A DNA stretch of 64,000 nucleotides from an uncultured Desulfovibrio sp. Its GTDB lineage: Bacteria; Desulfobacterota; Desulfovibrionia; Desulfovibrionales; Desulfovibrionaceae. Made by a program: the position numbers and the translations under genes. The DNA is taken from the NCBI GenBank assembly GCA_913063155.1, contig CAJXYU010000002.1, positions 62,001 to 126,000 on the forward strand, in the 5' to 3' direction. The notes under the pieces are model-generated. The model was given only the letters and a program-made list of their open reading frames with translations, ran no database searches and had not been told where the DNA came from. Within the stretch, counting starts at the first letter, position 1. The number at the start of each line of letters is the position of its first letter. This document shows, one piece after another, positions 17,622 through 27,317 of the stretch.

Positions 17622-18269
17622 TCAATCCATTCCGGCCTCAAGCGCCGCGGGATCGGGAATGAACCAGGTGGAGCGGGCCTTTTTGATGATAAGCCCTTCG
17701 CGGATCAAGTTGTTGAGCAGGGTGGACACGGTTTGACGCGTGGCCCCGAGAATCTGGGCCAACTGTTCGGTAGTCAGGTCGAGCGTGATTTCAACGCCGT
17801 CGTCTACCAGAACGCCGGAGTCTCGGGCCGTCTTGGCCAGCAGGGCCGTGAGACGGGACTGGATGTCCTTGAAGGCCAGCCCGCCGATGATGGAAAAGGA
17901 GTTCTGCAGGATATGGCCGAGCACGCGGACCATGGTGCGGGTGAAGAGCGGCATCTCGGCCATGCATCGTTTCACGGACAGAACGTCGGTGACCAGCAGG
18001 CTGCTGTCCTCCAGCGCCTGCACGAAGCAGTCCGCGTGGGTGGAATAGGGATCGCCCGGGCCGAGGATGCCCACAGTGAATTCCTTGTCCTCGTAACCGA
18101 GATAGATGCGCACCCTGCCCTTTGCAACGACGAACACCAGGTTCTCTTCGCCTTCCGGGTGAAAGACGATGCTTTTTTTCTTGACGTTGCGTTCGTGGAA
18201 AATACCCCTGAGCTCGGAGAGTTCCTTTTTTTCAAGCTCGTCCAACAGGTTGATTTCGGAAAACTTCAT
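17622..18269 (-). CDS. cooA: CooA-like CO-sensing CRP/FNR-family regulator
   Basis: A 215-residue protein with an N-terminal cyclic-nucleotide-type beta-roll (1-115), a long dimerisation helix and a C-terminal winged helix (TEQLAQILGATRQTVSTLLN, about residues 165-185). The region GDPYSTHADC lines up with the GDMFCMHSGC haem region of Rhodospirillum rubrum CooA as I remember it. His78 matches haem ligand His77, while the ferric ligand Cys75 is Ser76 here. GGGAGC precedes the ATG. Position next to cooS and an intervening CooA-type palindrome support a CO-responsive activator. Confidence 0.82.
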   Translation of the reverse strand: MKFSEINLLDELEKKELSELRGIFHERNVKKKSIVFHPEGEENLVFVVAKGRVRIYLGYEDKEFTVGILGPGDPYSTHADCFVQALEDSSLLVTDVLSVKRCMAEMPLFTRTMVRVLGHILQNSFSIIGGLAFKDIQSRLTALLAKTARDSGVLVDDGVEITLDLTTEQLAQILGATRQTVSTLLNNLIREGLIIKKARSTWFIPDPAALEAGMD

Positions 18270-18461
18270 ATCGCTCCCTTCAGGTTTTTTCTCACGTGTG
18301 ACTCTGAGCAGCTACCATGGGTGAAGAAGGGTGTCCAACGCGGGAAGCTCCGTATTTCTGGAAAGATTTGACGGCGGGAGGAGGGGAGTTATAAGGCAGT
18401 CCGGAGTGTTCGGAGTTCCGGAAAGACCCGGTTCCTTGATGATGTACCGCAGAATTGTCTT

Positions 18462-19235
18462 TCAGGAGGGGAATTCCTGCTTTTCGGAGCGGGGGACATT
18501 GTAGAGGCTTTCGATGTATTCGTTTATGCGCTTGTTGATTTCTCCGGCCTGTCTCATGCGGGAGATGACTGCGTTGACTCTGCTGATCACATCCGCGAGC
18601 TTTTCCTTGGTGAAGCCGATGTGACCGTTCATGGTCGCAACCGGTTTTTGGATGTATTTCAGTTCGTCAAGCAGGTTATACTTTTGCGCCGTGTACAGGC
18701 CCACGACTTTGTCGCAAATGTAGGCGTCGACTCTCCCCCGGTTGACTTTCTGGAGGCTGCCTTGGTGGGAAGTTGAGATGTCACGCAAGACGCCGGTGGC
18801 TGCATCGAATTCCGGCCCATAGGAGAATCCGAGCATCACGGCGATGCGTTTGCCTTTCAGGCTGTTGATCCCGGTGTATTGCATTTTTGAATCCTTGCGT
18901 ACGAAAAGCACCAGTTCATTCTTGATGAGAGGTGAGGAATAGTCGAAATAGGCGAGTCGTTCAGGCGTTTTGAAGAAACTGAAGATCCCGTCTATTTCTC
19001 CTCGTTTGGTGTCTTCAAAGGCCCTTTTGAACGGAATGAATTGGAGTTCGAGTGGAATGCCGGCTTCATTGAAAATATCCTTCACCATATCCACCAGAAC
19101 GCCCTTGGCGCCTCCCTCGGACCGGAACTCGTAGGGAGGAAAGTCGCCGTAAGCCAATATGATGGTTCTCTCTTCGGCGTGGGAACCTGCGGTAAACAGG
19201 AAGACGAGGCAAAGGAGTATGATGGTTGTCTTCAT
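18462..19235 (-). CDS. Periplasmic solute-binding protein, family 3
   Basis: A 257-residue protein with a signal peptide (residues 1-20, ending SHA) and an SBP family-3 fold: YGDFPPYEF, GVLVDMVKDIF, GEIDGIFSFFKTPERLAYFDYSSPL and LKGKRIAVMLG. It binds an amino acid or similar small solute. No permease or ATPase gene adjoins it, so it may feed a distant ABC transporter or act as a sensor. The role beyond binding is unknown. Confidence 0.8.
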   Translation of the reverse strand: MKTTIILLCLVFLFTAGSHAEERTIILAYGDFPPYEFRSEGGAKGVLVDMVKDIFNEAGIPLELQFIPFKRAFEDTKRGEIDGIFSFFKTPERLAYFDYSSPLIKNELVLFVRKDSKMQYTGINSLKGKRIAVMLGFSYGPEFDAATGVLRDISTSHQGSLQKVNRGRVDAYICDKVVGLYTAQKYNLLDELKYIQKPVATMNGHIGFTKEKLADVISRVNAVISRMRQAGEINKRINEYIESLYNVPRSEKQEFPS

Positions 19236-19331
19236 GTCGTTTGTTTTTTTCTACTTTTTTTCAAGCATAACAGACGGCGGAGCTTTATATATTATAAGTC
19301 CGTACAAAAGCGGCAACCCTGGACACAGAAA

Positions 19332-19359
19332 AAGCCCGGCTCCTTTCGGAGCCGGGCTT
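19332..19359 (-). terminator. Intrinsic terminator of glnN
   Basis: A 12-bp stem (AAGCCCGGCTCC with GGAGCCGGGCTT) with a TTTC loop, read on the minus strand into a U-run (A-run 19329-19333). It is about 27 nt past the glutamine synthetase stop. Confidence 0.85.
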
Positions 19360-19385
19360 GTGCTTTTCGGAGGAAAGTGCGTCCG

Positions 19386-21569
19386 CTATTTGATGAACAG
19401 CATTTCCTGGTAGCTGGGCAGGGCCCAGAGGTCGTCGGCGACAACCATTTCCAGCTCGTCTGCGTACTTGCGCACTTCGAGCATGGCCGGGAGGATGACG
19501 TCCGTGCGGTAACGGGCTTCCTCTTCCACGGTGTCATGGCCGTTCTGCGCCATGAGTTTTTCCAGCTCGTTGGCTGCCTGCTGCAGGCTGCGCAGCTTTG
19601 CGGTCACGTCTTCCAGAATGCCGGTGGTGGGTTCCAGGCCGGCGGTCTTCATGTTTGCGCAGACCTTGGCCAGTTCCCCCTGGTAGCGGATGGCGGCGGG
19701 CAGGATAGTGGTCTTGGCGATCTTGACCACCAACTCGGATTCGGTCTGGATGTGCTGGTTGTACTGCTCGTGATAAATCTCGCAGCGGGATTCCAGCTCT
19801 TCCTTGGTGAACACGCTGTACTTGGTGAACATTTCCACGACGTCCGAGTCGGTCAGCACCGGCAAGGCGTCGGCGGCGGTCTTCAGGTTGGGCAGACCGC
19901 GTTTGGCCGCTTCCTTCTGCCATTCATCGGAGTAGCCGTCGCCGTTGAAGACGATCTGGCCGTGCTTCTTCATGATGTCCTGAATGACCTTCTGGCAGGC
20001 TTCATTGAGCTTGGAAGCATCGCCTTTGGTGATTTTCTCGATTTCGTCCGCCATGTAGTCCAGGGATTCGGCCATCATGGTGTTCAGGGAAACCTGGGCG
20101 CCGGCGATGGACTGGTTGGAGCCCACTGCGCGGAATTCAAAGCGGTTGCCGGTGAAGGCGAAGGGGCTGGTGCGGTTGCGGTCTCCCGCATCCATGGGGA
20201 GCGGCGGCAGGGTGTCCACGCCTACTTCCAGGCAGCCTTTCTGCTTGCAGCTTTTGAGGCCGCCCTTCTTGATCTGGTCGAAGATGTCGGCCAACTGTTC
20301 ACCCAGGTAGATGGAGATGATGGCCGGAGGAGCTTCGTTGGCTCCCAGACGGTGGTCGTTGCCCGCGGAGGCGACGACGGCGCGCAGCAGCTTGCCGTAC
20401 TTTTCCACGGCCCGGATGGTGGCTGCGGTGAAGACCAGGAACTGCATGTTCTCATGCGGGGTCTCGCCAGGGTTGTACAAGGAACCCTGGGACGGGGTGG
20501 ACAGGGAGTAGTTCAGGTGCTTGCCCGAGCCGTTGATGCCCGCAAAGGGCTTTTCATGCAGAATGCAAGCCATGCCGTTGCGCTTGGCCACGCTCTTGAG
20601 GGTGGTCATGACCATCTGGTTGTGGTCGGTGGCCAGGTTGGACTGCTCAAAGATCGGGGCGATTTCGAACTGGCCCGGAGCCACTTCGTTGTGGCGGGTT
20701 TTGACCGGCACACCCAGCTTGTACAGCTCGTGCTCCACTTCCAGCATGAAAGACAGCACGCGGCGGGGGATTGCACCGAAGTAGTGGTCGTCCAGTTCCT
20801 GGCCCTTGGCGGGCTTGGCGCCGAACAGAGTCCGGCCGCAGACCATCAGGTCAGGGCGGGCGAAGTAGAAGTTGCGGTCGACAAGGAAATATTCCTGCTC
20901 GGGACCGGCGTTGGAAACCACCATCTCACCGTTGTCGTGACCGAACAGGGCCAGCATGCGGCGGGCGGACTTGTTGATGGCCTGGTTGGCGCGCAGCAGC
21001 GGAGTCTTTTTGTCCAGTGCGTGGCCTTTCCAGGAAACGAACGCCGTGGGAATGCACAGGAAAGTGCCGTTGGGGTTTTCCAGGATGTAGGCCGGGTTGG
21101 TCACGTCCCAGGCGGTGTAGCCGCGTGCTTCAAAGGTGGCGCGCAGGCCGCCGGAAGGGAAGCTGGATGCGTCGGGCTCGCCCTGAATGAGCAGTTTGCC
21201 GTCGAATTCGGCCATGGCGCCGCCCTTGCCGTCCGGGGTCAGGAAGCCGTCGTGCTTTTCGGCGGTCAGCCCGGTCAGGGGGTAAAATACGTGGGTGTAG
21301 TGGGTGGCTCCCTTGGACAGGGCCCATTCCTTCATTGCGGCTGCAACGGGCTCGGCAATGGCTGGATCGAGCTTTTCGCCCGCCTTTTTGGTCTTCATCA
21401 AGGACTTGTATACGTCCTTGGGAAGCATTTTTTTCATGACTTTGTCGCTGAAGACGTTGGAACCGTAAATGTCGGTCGGCGACGTGCTGGTGAAGTCAAA
21501 GGCTTTGGCCTGGGGGGTGTAACCGGTGATCGCTTTGATGGCGCTTCGGCGAACCTGATATCCACTCAT
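19386..21569 (-). CDS. glnN: Type III glutamine synthetase
   Basis: A 727-residue GSIII enzyme making glutamine from glutamate, ammonia and ATP. The start at 21569 ([17 protein letters not shown]) is chosen because AGAGGAG lies upstream, although the frame opens 48 nt earlier. Conserved features include [11 protein letters not shown] (metal-binding Glu), [17 protein letters not shown], the [14 protein letters not shown] catalytic segment and [11 protein letters not shown]. Length matches the roughly 700-730 of GSIII, much longer than GSI. The gene stands alone with its own terminator. Confidence 0.93.
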   Translation of the reverse strand: MSGYQVRRSAIKAITGYTPQAKAFDFTSTSPTDIYGSNVFSDKVMKKMLPKDVYKSLMKTKKAGEKLDPAIAEPVAAAMKEWALSKGATHYTHVFYPLTGLTAEKHDGFLTPDGKGGAMAEFDGKLLIQGEPDASSFPSGGLRATFEARGYTAWDVTNPAYILENPNGTFLCIPTAFVSWKGHALDKKTPLLRANQAINKSARRMLALFGHDNGEMVVSNAGPEQEYFLVDRNFYFARPDLMVCGRTLFGAKPAKGQELDDHYFGAIPRRVLSFMLEVEHELYKLGVPVKTRHNEVAPGQFEIAPIFEQSNLATDHNQMVMTTLKSVAKRNGMACILHEKPFAGINGSGKHLNYSLSTPSQGSLYNPGETPHENMQFLVFTAATIRAVEKYGKLLRAVVASAGNDHRLGANEAPPAIISIYLGEQLADIFDQIKKGGLKSCKQKGCLEVGVDTLPPLPMDAGDRNRTSPFAFTGNRFEFRAVGSNQSIAGAQVSLNTMMAESLDYMADEIEKITKGDASKLNEACQKVIQDIMKKHGQIVFNGDGYSDEWQKEAAKRGLPNLKTAADALPVLTDSDVVEMFTKYSVFTKEELESRCEIYHEQYNQHIQTESELVVKIAKTTILPAAIRYQGELAKVCANMKTAGLEPTTGILEDVTAKLRSLQQAANELEKLMAQNGHDTVEEEARYRTDVILPAMLEVRKYADELEMVVADDLWALPSYQEMLFIK

Positions 21570-21823
21570 TTTACTTGCAACTCCTCTTGGAACTTTTGTT
21601 ACCCGACGCACCCGCACGCGGGTACCGAATCGGCGTGAGACCCGCTTCCTACAACAAGATGCGGGCCAAAGTTGTCGAAGTTATATATTTCAAATGGTTG
21701 TGGGATTTGGAGTGAAGGCGGTTAACAAAAATAATACAAAAATGTTGTTTGTGGATGGTGAAAAATTGGGTGTTATTGACGTATTTGTTAAAAGGGCTCG
21801 AATTATAAAAGGAGGTGAAGGAG

Positions 21824-22498
21824 TCAGCCCCCGCGTCCGAAAAAGGCGTTCTTTCTGAGCCAGTCGGCAGCGCATTTTTCAATGCCGTGTCTCATCATGA
21901 GGGACAGGGCATTGGGGAGCCTGAGGAATCCCACTTCGAGCCCATGTTTCCGTGCGCCGTGAAGGAGTGCACTTTGGATCACATCTGCCAGAGTGCGTGG
22001 CCATTCATAGTTTTCTATCATTGTCATGGGGCCTTGGGTGTTGCTGGCCGCGCATTGTTCGGCACTGACGCTGTTCCAGCCCCGGCAGGCCAGGGGGCGA
22101 ACGGGATGCACCCCGCAGGTACCATCCATGAGCAGTGGACAGGGGAGTTCATGCCGGATCTTTCCCAATGCCTTTACGTCCATTCCCTTGATGCGGGACG
22201 AGACTGCTTTCGTTCTGAGGTCGATTGCATGCAGTTCGGATGCAGTGAAGCGGTCAAGCAGGTGCAGGCCCAGCAAGACGGCTTCGGGCTGTGAAAGGGG
22301 GATCGGGTTGTAGCAACAGTGTATGCAGCCGCTCTTGCAGGCCATGGGCGGCGAAAACGGTTGCGAATCAACCGTCTCGTCAAACAACCTGTTGGCCCGC
22401 ATCACAACCTGGGCCACATGGGCTGCGCTCGGAGCATGGTTCAGGGTTCTATTCATGTCCTCCTGGCATTGGTCGCCAAGAAAGGAAAAATATTTCAT
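21824..22498 (-). CDS. YkgJ-family cysteine-cluster protein
   Basis: A protein of about 225 residues with the CKSGCIHCCYNPIPLS metal-binding signature (C-x3-C-x2-CC) and further conserved Cys in CPLLMDGTCGVHPVRPLACRGW, the pattern of YkgJ/UPF0153 Fe-S or zinc proteins. Its activity is unknown. The frame can be extended to a TTG at 22534. The ATG at 22498 is chosen as the first ATG, and an ATG at 22456 with AGGAGG close by is also possible. Confidence 0.75.
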   Translation of the reverse strand: MKYFSFLGDQCQEDMNRTLNHAPSAAHVAQVVMRANRLFDETVDSQPFSPPMACKSGCIHCCYNPIPLSQPEAVLLGLHLLDRFTASELHAIDLRTKAVSSRIKGMDVKALGKIRHELPCPLLMDGTCGVHPVRPLACRGWNSVSAEQCAASNTQGPMTMIENYEWPRTLADVIQSALLHGARKHGLEVGFLRLPNALSLMMRHGIEKCAADWLRKNAFFGRGG

Positions 22499-22588
22499 CG
22501 GATTGCGGTCAAAATCTGGATTTGTTCGATGCAAGCCGCCCCCTTTTTTTAGTCCGATTGAAAATTTCTGGTCATGATACCCGGATAA

Positions 22589-22861
22589 TTACCATCTGTC
22601 TTCATCCATGTACTGCCAGTCCTCATCCTCAAGGGTGTATTCCCGGACTCTGATGCGCAGTTCGTCCTCCTCTTCCTTCACTATTCCCTTGACTGTGACC
22701 CACCTGTCCACATGATCGGACAGCTTGCGTCCTGTCTTGTCGGGTTCCACGATGAACTCCTCTTCGCAGTCGACAAGGATCATGAGACTTGCATCCTCCT
22801 CTTCCTTCCATTCCATGGGAAGGATCCGCCCGTAGATGGTTTCCTGGTAAATATCGGACAT
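22589..22861 (-). CDS. Small acidic protein of unknown function
   Basis: A 90-residue protein very rich in Glu and Asp with predicted beta-strand pattern (SLMILVDCEEEFIVEP, DRWVTVKGIVKEEEDELRIRVREY) that could be a small OB-like barrel. GGAG lies eight bases before the ATG. It is the next gene after a decayed region at 22873-23790. I do not recognise the family. Confidence 0.6.
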   Translation of the reverse strand: MSDIYQETIYGRILPMEWKEEEDASLMILVDCEEEFIVEPDKTGRKLSDHVDRWVTVKGIVKEEEDELRIRVREYTLEDEDWQYMDEDRW

Positions 22862-22872
22862 GCTTTCGCTCC

Positions 22873-23052
22873 TTACTCTCGAATGTTCAGGGAAAGAGCG
22901 TCATCGTAAAGGAGTTTGCTGTAATTGACGCTTCCCTTTCCGGGGATAAACTGTTTGCAGAAACGTGATTCGATGGTGAACCGGCGGGCTTCGTAAAACC
23001 TCCGCGCATTTTCGAAAGAAGGCCCGCTGCCGCCCTTTTTTCGAATGAGAGG
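22873..23052 (-). pseudogene. C-terminal remnant of an unidentified gene
   Basis: An open, protein-like segment without a start codon, ending in a TAA at 22873-22875 and preceded by an in-frame stop at 23053-23055. Its residues (for example RFYEARRFTIESRFCKQF and GKGSVNYSKLLYDDAL) look like real coding sequence rather than chance, but the family is not recognised. It directly follows the broken end of the sigma54-activator remnant, as expected if a deletion joined two genes. Confidence 0.35.
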
Positions 23053-23149
23053 TTATGACGCCCCTGGCCCACAAGGAGAGTCTTCCGGAGGGCTCACCGG
23101 TGTTCCCCTGATGTTTGGTCGGGTTTTTCATATTTGGAAGTGGTTGCCG

Positions 23150-23760
23150 GAAGATGGTTCCTTCATGGGCCAGTTCGAATTTGCCCAGCTTGCGGCGCAC
23201 CGCGCCGGTGAACGATCCCTTTTCGTGGCCGAAAAGTTCGCTCTCGACCAGGGTGTCGGGTATGGCGCCGCAATGTACGCTGATGAAAGGGCCGTCCTGC
23301 CGGTTGCTGTTGTCGTGGATCAGCTTGGCGATGAGGCTTTTGCCGGTGCCTGTTTCCCCTGTGAGCAACACCGTGGTGCGGGTGCCCGCCACCTGACGTA
23401 TTTTGTTCAACACCTCGCGCATGGCCTTGCTTCTGGTTCCGGAGAACTCCTGTGTATCGTCGTATTGCAGGGGAGCACGCAGGAAGTCCAATTAGGAGTA
23501 GAGAACGTCCGCCTCCCTGACTTTGTCCACCATGAGGTCGATTTTTCCTTGTTGATGGGGGGCGTGAGGTAGTCGAAGGCTCCGGCCTTGACCGCGTCCA
23601 CGGCAAGGGAGGTTTGTTCTTCATCTGTCATGATCACGATGGAGGCGGAAGGGTATTGTTCCCAGAGCCCTCCCAGGGCTTCGACGGTCGATTTGTGGGC
23701 GGCGTGAAGAGATTCGACGTCGATGAACAGGGTGTCCACCTCGTTGTCGGCGGATACGGC
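23150..23760 (-). pseudogene. Decayed sigma54-dependent response regulator (NtrC family)
   Basis: Two frames together spell a truncated regulator. The first (from 23739) begins inside a receiver domain (LFIDVES, IVIMTDEEQ, AFDYLTPPI). A one-base loss in the A-run at 23542-23546 shifts the frame, and a TAA at 23492-23494 follows. The second frame carries the AAA+ domain with Walker A GETGTGKS and the GAFTGA-type loop GSFTGAV, then breaks off after HEGTIF at 23150. The start of the receiver, Walker B and the HTH domain are missing. It cannot make a functional protein. Confidence 0.8.
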
Positions 23761-23919
23761 TGGGGAAAATGAATTATATGTAACATGTTGGAAATATAAA
23801 ATTACTACTTCAGGGAAACCCGAGCACCAAAAGGTGCCTGCTTTCGTTTTCGGGAGTATATGCTATAGGGAGACTGTTGAAGAACGGGCCAAGCCCACGA
23901 TGAATATGGAGAAAAAACA

Positions 23920-24741
23920 ATGCTGAATTTCACAGTGGATACGGAAAAATGTACCCAATGCGGGGAATGTGCCCGGGACTGTTTGTACGGCATTATCGGG
24001 ATGGATGATCATCCTTTCATTCGGGAGGACAAAGAAGACAAATGTATCAGGTGTCAGCACTGCCTCGCTGTATGTAAACCAGGCGCCATAAGCATTTTCG
24101 GCTTGAATCCGGCGGACAGCGCGCCGCTCGATGGTGGGTTGCCCGATCCGGAACGGATGGAGACCCTGATCATGGGGCGCCGGTCGGTCCGGAGGTATAA
24201 AAAGGCGGGCGCCGACCCTGCACTCATCCGCCATTTGCTGGAAGTGGTTTCCCATGCGCCGACCGCCGTCAATCAGCAAAAGACCCGGCTTACCGTAGTT
24301 GATGATCCTGAAGCCATGGACAGGTTCCGTGAACGGGCGACGACCGCCGCGCTCAAGGTCATCCGGGAAGGACGGCTTCCCGATGGCATGGAGAGAATCG
24401 CGGACTTCCTCCGGGGATGCGAGAGCGGCGAGGACGTGATTTTTCGCAATGCACCGCATTTGCTGGTGGCTTCGGCTCCATCGGACACATTGGCTCCCAT
24501 GGCGGATTGCCATATCGCCATGAGCTATTTCGAGCTGCTGGCCAACAGCCATGGTCTCGGCACGGTTTGGGACGGTATCGCCAAGGCGGTCATAACCGCT
24601 ATCGCGCCCGAGCTTCAAGGGGTGCTGGGCATCCCGGATGACCATCAAATCATTTGTGTCATGGCCTTTGGAAAACCGGCAGTGAAATACCATCGGTCCG
24701 TGCAGCGTTCCGGGGAGAATATTTTCCGGGCAGTTCCATGA
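23920..24741 (+). CDS. Ferredoxin-nitroreductase fusion protein
   Basis: A 273-residue protein. Residues 1-60 hold two [4Fe-4S] ferredoxin motifs (CTQCGECARDC and CIRCQHCLAVC followed by KP). Residues about 80-273 are an FMN-dependent nitroreductase domain with RRSVRRYK, SHAPTAVNQQ and a late FGKPAVKY. The fusion suggests ferredoxin-type electron delivery to the flavin. The physiological substrate is unknown. GGAG precedes the ATG, and a hairpin terminator follows. Confidence 0.88.
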   Translation: MLNFTVDTEKCTQCGECARDCLYGIIGMDDHPFIREDKEDKCIRCQHCLAVCKPGAISIFGLNPADSAPLDGGLPDPERMETLIMGRRSVRRYKKAGADPALIRHLLEVVSHAPTAVNQQKTRLTVVDDPEAMDRFRERATTAALKVIREGRLPDGMERIADFLRGCESGEDVIFRNAPHLLVASAPSDTLAPMADCHIAMSYFELLANSHGLGTVWDGIAKAVITAIAPELQGVLGIPDDHQIICVMAFGKPAVKYHRSVQRSGENIFRAVP

Positions 24742-24770
24742 TCGAGTAATGCAACTCCCGCATACCGCAA

Positions 24771-24810
24771 AAAAAACGGCTCGGAGGGCAATCCCCCGGG
24801 CCGTTTTTTC
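24771..24810 (+). terminator. Intrinsic terminator after the nitroreductase gene
   Basis: A GC-rich hairpin built on ACGGC/GCCGT arms with an inner TCGG/CCGG-type stem, flanked by an A-run and followed by a run of six T. It could act on both strands. Confidence 0.75.
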
Positions 24811-24867
24811 TTGGGGGGAACGCGAACGGCTATGAATCTGCGGTGTTTGATTACTGCGCTTTCGAGC

Positions 24868-25467
24868 TTATGCACGCAACGAGGTCAAAAGCAGGTATAC
24901 TGCACAGGCGCACAGGAGACCTCCCATTGAGATGTTGAAAATTCGAATCCGCTTTTCAGTCTTGAGGAGGACACCGACCTTGTTGCCCAGCACAGCCCAT
25001 GAAACGAGGCAGGTATAACATATCAGGAAATAAAGGGCGGCGAAAATGAGCAAAGGGGTATGTGTCTTTTCATCGGCGAACATGGACAGGCCCGCTACGC
25101 ATGCCAGCCACGCTTTGGGATTGAGCCACTGCATGAGGAAACCCTGGCCGAAGTTGGGGCGGTTTGTCCGCTCTATCGAAAGGGTCGGATCCGCGGTGGC
25201 TATTTTGTAACTTATGTGGATGATGAATGAGGAACCGGCCAGGGACAGGTATTTGAGGAACGCCGGGTACGCCGACACGAATTGCATGAGCCCGAGCCCC
25301 AGCAGCAGCAACAGTAGAATGAAGCCGATGGTGGCCCCCGAGACAAAGGGAACTGTTCTTTTGAAACCGTAGTTCGCTCCGGAGGAGACAATGACCATAT
25401 TGACCGGCCCCGGGGTAATGGACATGACGAATGAGAAGATACACATCGCCACTATTTGAGATGTCAT
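24868..25467 (-). CDS. LysE/RhtB-family amino-acid exporter
   Basis: A 199-residue inner-membrane protein with about six hydrophobic segments, the N-terminal signature SITPGPVNMVIVSSGANYGFK and the central LMQWLNPKAWLACVA (FxxNPK-type motif) of LysE/RhtB exporters. It probably exports an amino acid or derivative. It stands alone. A second LysE-family gene is at 47535. Confidence 0.85.
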   Translation of the reverse strand: MTSQIVAMCIFSFVMSITPGPVNMVIVSSGANYGFKRTVPFVSGATIGFILLLLLLGLGLMQFVSAYPAFLKYLSLAGSSFIIHISYKIATADPTLSIERTNRPNFGQGFLMQWLNPKAWLACVAGLSMFADEKTHTPLLIFAALYFLICYTCLVSWAVLGNKVGVLLKTEKRIRIFNISMGGLLCACAVYLLLTSLRA

Positions 25468-25655
25468 GTTTTTCCCTGTCTGGGTTGAGGATTTTGATGC
25501 TCGCCAAGAGAGGTAATGTTTATGGTTGTGGTGTCAATCGGGAGATTGGGTTTCGCCCACCCATATATGTGCCGGCCTGCCTGTGGCCGGTGCATTGCCA
25601 ATGTGATTGCATGTGGGAAAAAGGACCGCTTGCGGCGGCCCTCATGCGTCTGTCC

Positions 25656-27095
25656 TTACAGATCCAGGGACTCTCCCTTTTTCTGTTTTTCCAGGTATTG
25701 TTCGTACAGGAGCTTGTAAGCCAAATAGTACATGTTGATGTTGGTAACGTAGTCCACCACTTCGTCGCCCACCTCCTCGGCAGCGATCTTTTCCACGTTG
25801 AAGAACCATTTGTCCGGGTTGAAGCCGCGTTCGGCCGCTTTTTTGCGGAGGGCGCTGATGCGGGTGGGACCTGCGTTGTAGGCGGCCCAGAGAAAGTTCA
25901 TGCGTGCGCCGTCCGGCAGGTCTTTGAAGTAGTTCTTCTCGATGATGTGCAGGTATTTCACCCCGGCATGGATGTTGGGTTCCAGCTTTTCGAAGTTCGG
26001 GATGCTTACCGGAGGGTTTTTGGCGGTGTTGGGCAGCACCTGCATGATGCCCACAGCCCCGGCCGGACTGCGCGCGGAGTTGTCCAGTCCGGATTCCTGG
26101 TAGGCCTGGGCCGCGAGGGCCAGCCAGTCAAAGCCGTATTTCTTTCCGTATTTTTCGAAAAGGGCGACCAGCTTTTTGAGCTTGGCCTGCTCCTTTCGGC
26201 TCACCGGGTTGGTGATCCATCGGGCTTTCTGAAAGTAGCGGTTGAACAGGATGTTGCCCAGGCGTGACCCTTTCTTGTGCCTGGCCACAAAGCTGTCGAG
26301 GGCGGCCTTGAGCTTGGGGCAACCCTTGCGTACGGCCCAGGCGATCTCTCCGCCGTCATGGAGCGTGATGTCCGTGCGTACCCTGATGTCCGGCAGCACC
26401 TTGGCCCAGGCCTCGGCTATGTGGCGGTCGGCGATCATGAACTTGGTGATGCCCGCATTGGTCATTTCAAGCAGGTCCTCTGTGGTGATGTCCTGTTTGA
26501 TTTTCTTGATCCTGACGGTTTTTTCGCCCTCTTTTTTCCGGTTCTTGTTGAAGGCCTTCATATGCAGGAAGTGACTACTGTCCTCGCGCATGCACACGGG
26601 CCGTTCAGCCAGGTCCCGCAGGGATGTGATTTCGGGCATGTCCTTGTGGGTGACCAGGATCTCCTGCACGTCGCTTATGTACGGGGCGCTAAAGTCGACC
26701 AGTTTCTTGCGCTCCGGGGTGACGGCCAGACCGGCCATGGCAATGTCTCCGTAGCCTTTTTTCAACAAAGGGAGAAGCTGGTCGATGGGTACCGGGATGT
26801 AGAGAAACTTGATTTCGTCGTAGGAATTCTTCGCGTCCTTGTTGAGCTGTTTGGCGAACTCCTGCATAAGATCGTAGTCGAACCCGTGGGTGCCGCCTCC
26901 GCGAATGAAAAAGCCGGTTTTGGAATAGGACGTCAGCACACGGATGTGGCGGCGTTCCTTCATGGCCGGAAGATCCCCGAAGGTCGGCTCCCATTCATGG
27001 ATGACCTGAGTGTCGGAAGGGGGGCGCTGAATGGCCAGAAAATAGAGGGTCAAGGCTAGGAGCGCGAGGAACAGTGCAGTGTAGATGATGCGCAT
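25656..27095 (-). CDS. mltF: Membrane-bound lytic murein transglycosylase F
   Basis: A 479-residue envelope protein with an N-terminal membrane anchor or uncleaved signal (residues 4-22), a family-3 solute-binding-like domain (about 45-275) and a C-terminal SLT domain (about 300-450). The catalytic Glu is in QESGLDNSARSPAGAVGIMQV, and the AAYNAG motif is present. MltF cleaves peptidoglycan glycan strands to 1,6-anhydro products; the binding domain modulates activity. It is divergent from the kinase gene at 27318. Confidence 0.9.
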   Translation of the reverse strand: MRIIYTALFLALLALTLYFLAIQRPPSDTQVIHEWEPTFGDLPAMKERRHIRVLTSYSKTGFFIRGGGTHGFDYDLMQEFAKQLNKDAKNSYDEIKFLYIPVPIDQLLPLLKKGYGDIAMAGLAVTPERKKLVDFSAPYISDVQEILVTHKDMPEITSLRDLAERPVCMREDSSHFLHMKAFNKNRKKEGEKTVRIKKIKQDITTEDLLEMTNAGITKFMIADRHIAEAWAKVLPDIRVRTDITLHDGGEIAWAVRKGCPKLKAALDSFVARHKKGSRLGNILFNRYFQKARWITNPVSRKEQAKLKKLVALFEKYGKKYGFDWLALAAQAYQESGLDNSARSPAGAVGIMQVLPNTAKNPPVSIPNFEKLEPNIHAGVKYLHIIEKNYFKDLPDGARMNFLWAAYNAGPTRISALRKKAAERGFNPDKWFFNVEKIAAEEVGDEVVDYVTNINMYYLAYKLLYEQYLEKQKKGESLDL

Positions 27096-27317
27096 GAAAT
27101 CTCCGGTAGTCGTGAAAGTCCGCCCACAATACAGATATGCCCGGCAGCTGCAAAGGGGGAAAGAGTGAGGCCGTTGAGGAGCGCATCGGCTGGCGGCTTT
27201 GTGGAGAGACGGGCATCTTTGAACCGCATCGTGGGAAGAACAGGTTTATCATGCATATTGCTTTATGGATATGGTACGGTTGCCCTGATCTTGTTCCCAT
27301 AGCCGGACGGAGCGTGC

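Noticed and set aside
19041..21638. An 865-codon open frame on the plus strand
   Set aside because: It is antisense to glnN and the preceding genes; its composition reflects the third-position GC bias of those genes.
21650..21670. A sigma54-like promoter (TGGCCC-N5-TTGTT on the minus strand) ahead of glnN
   Set aside because: The -12 element reads GT instead of GC, and no activator site was seen. Too weak to annotate.
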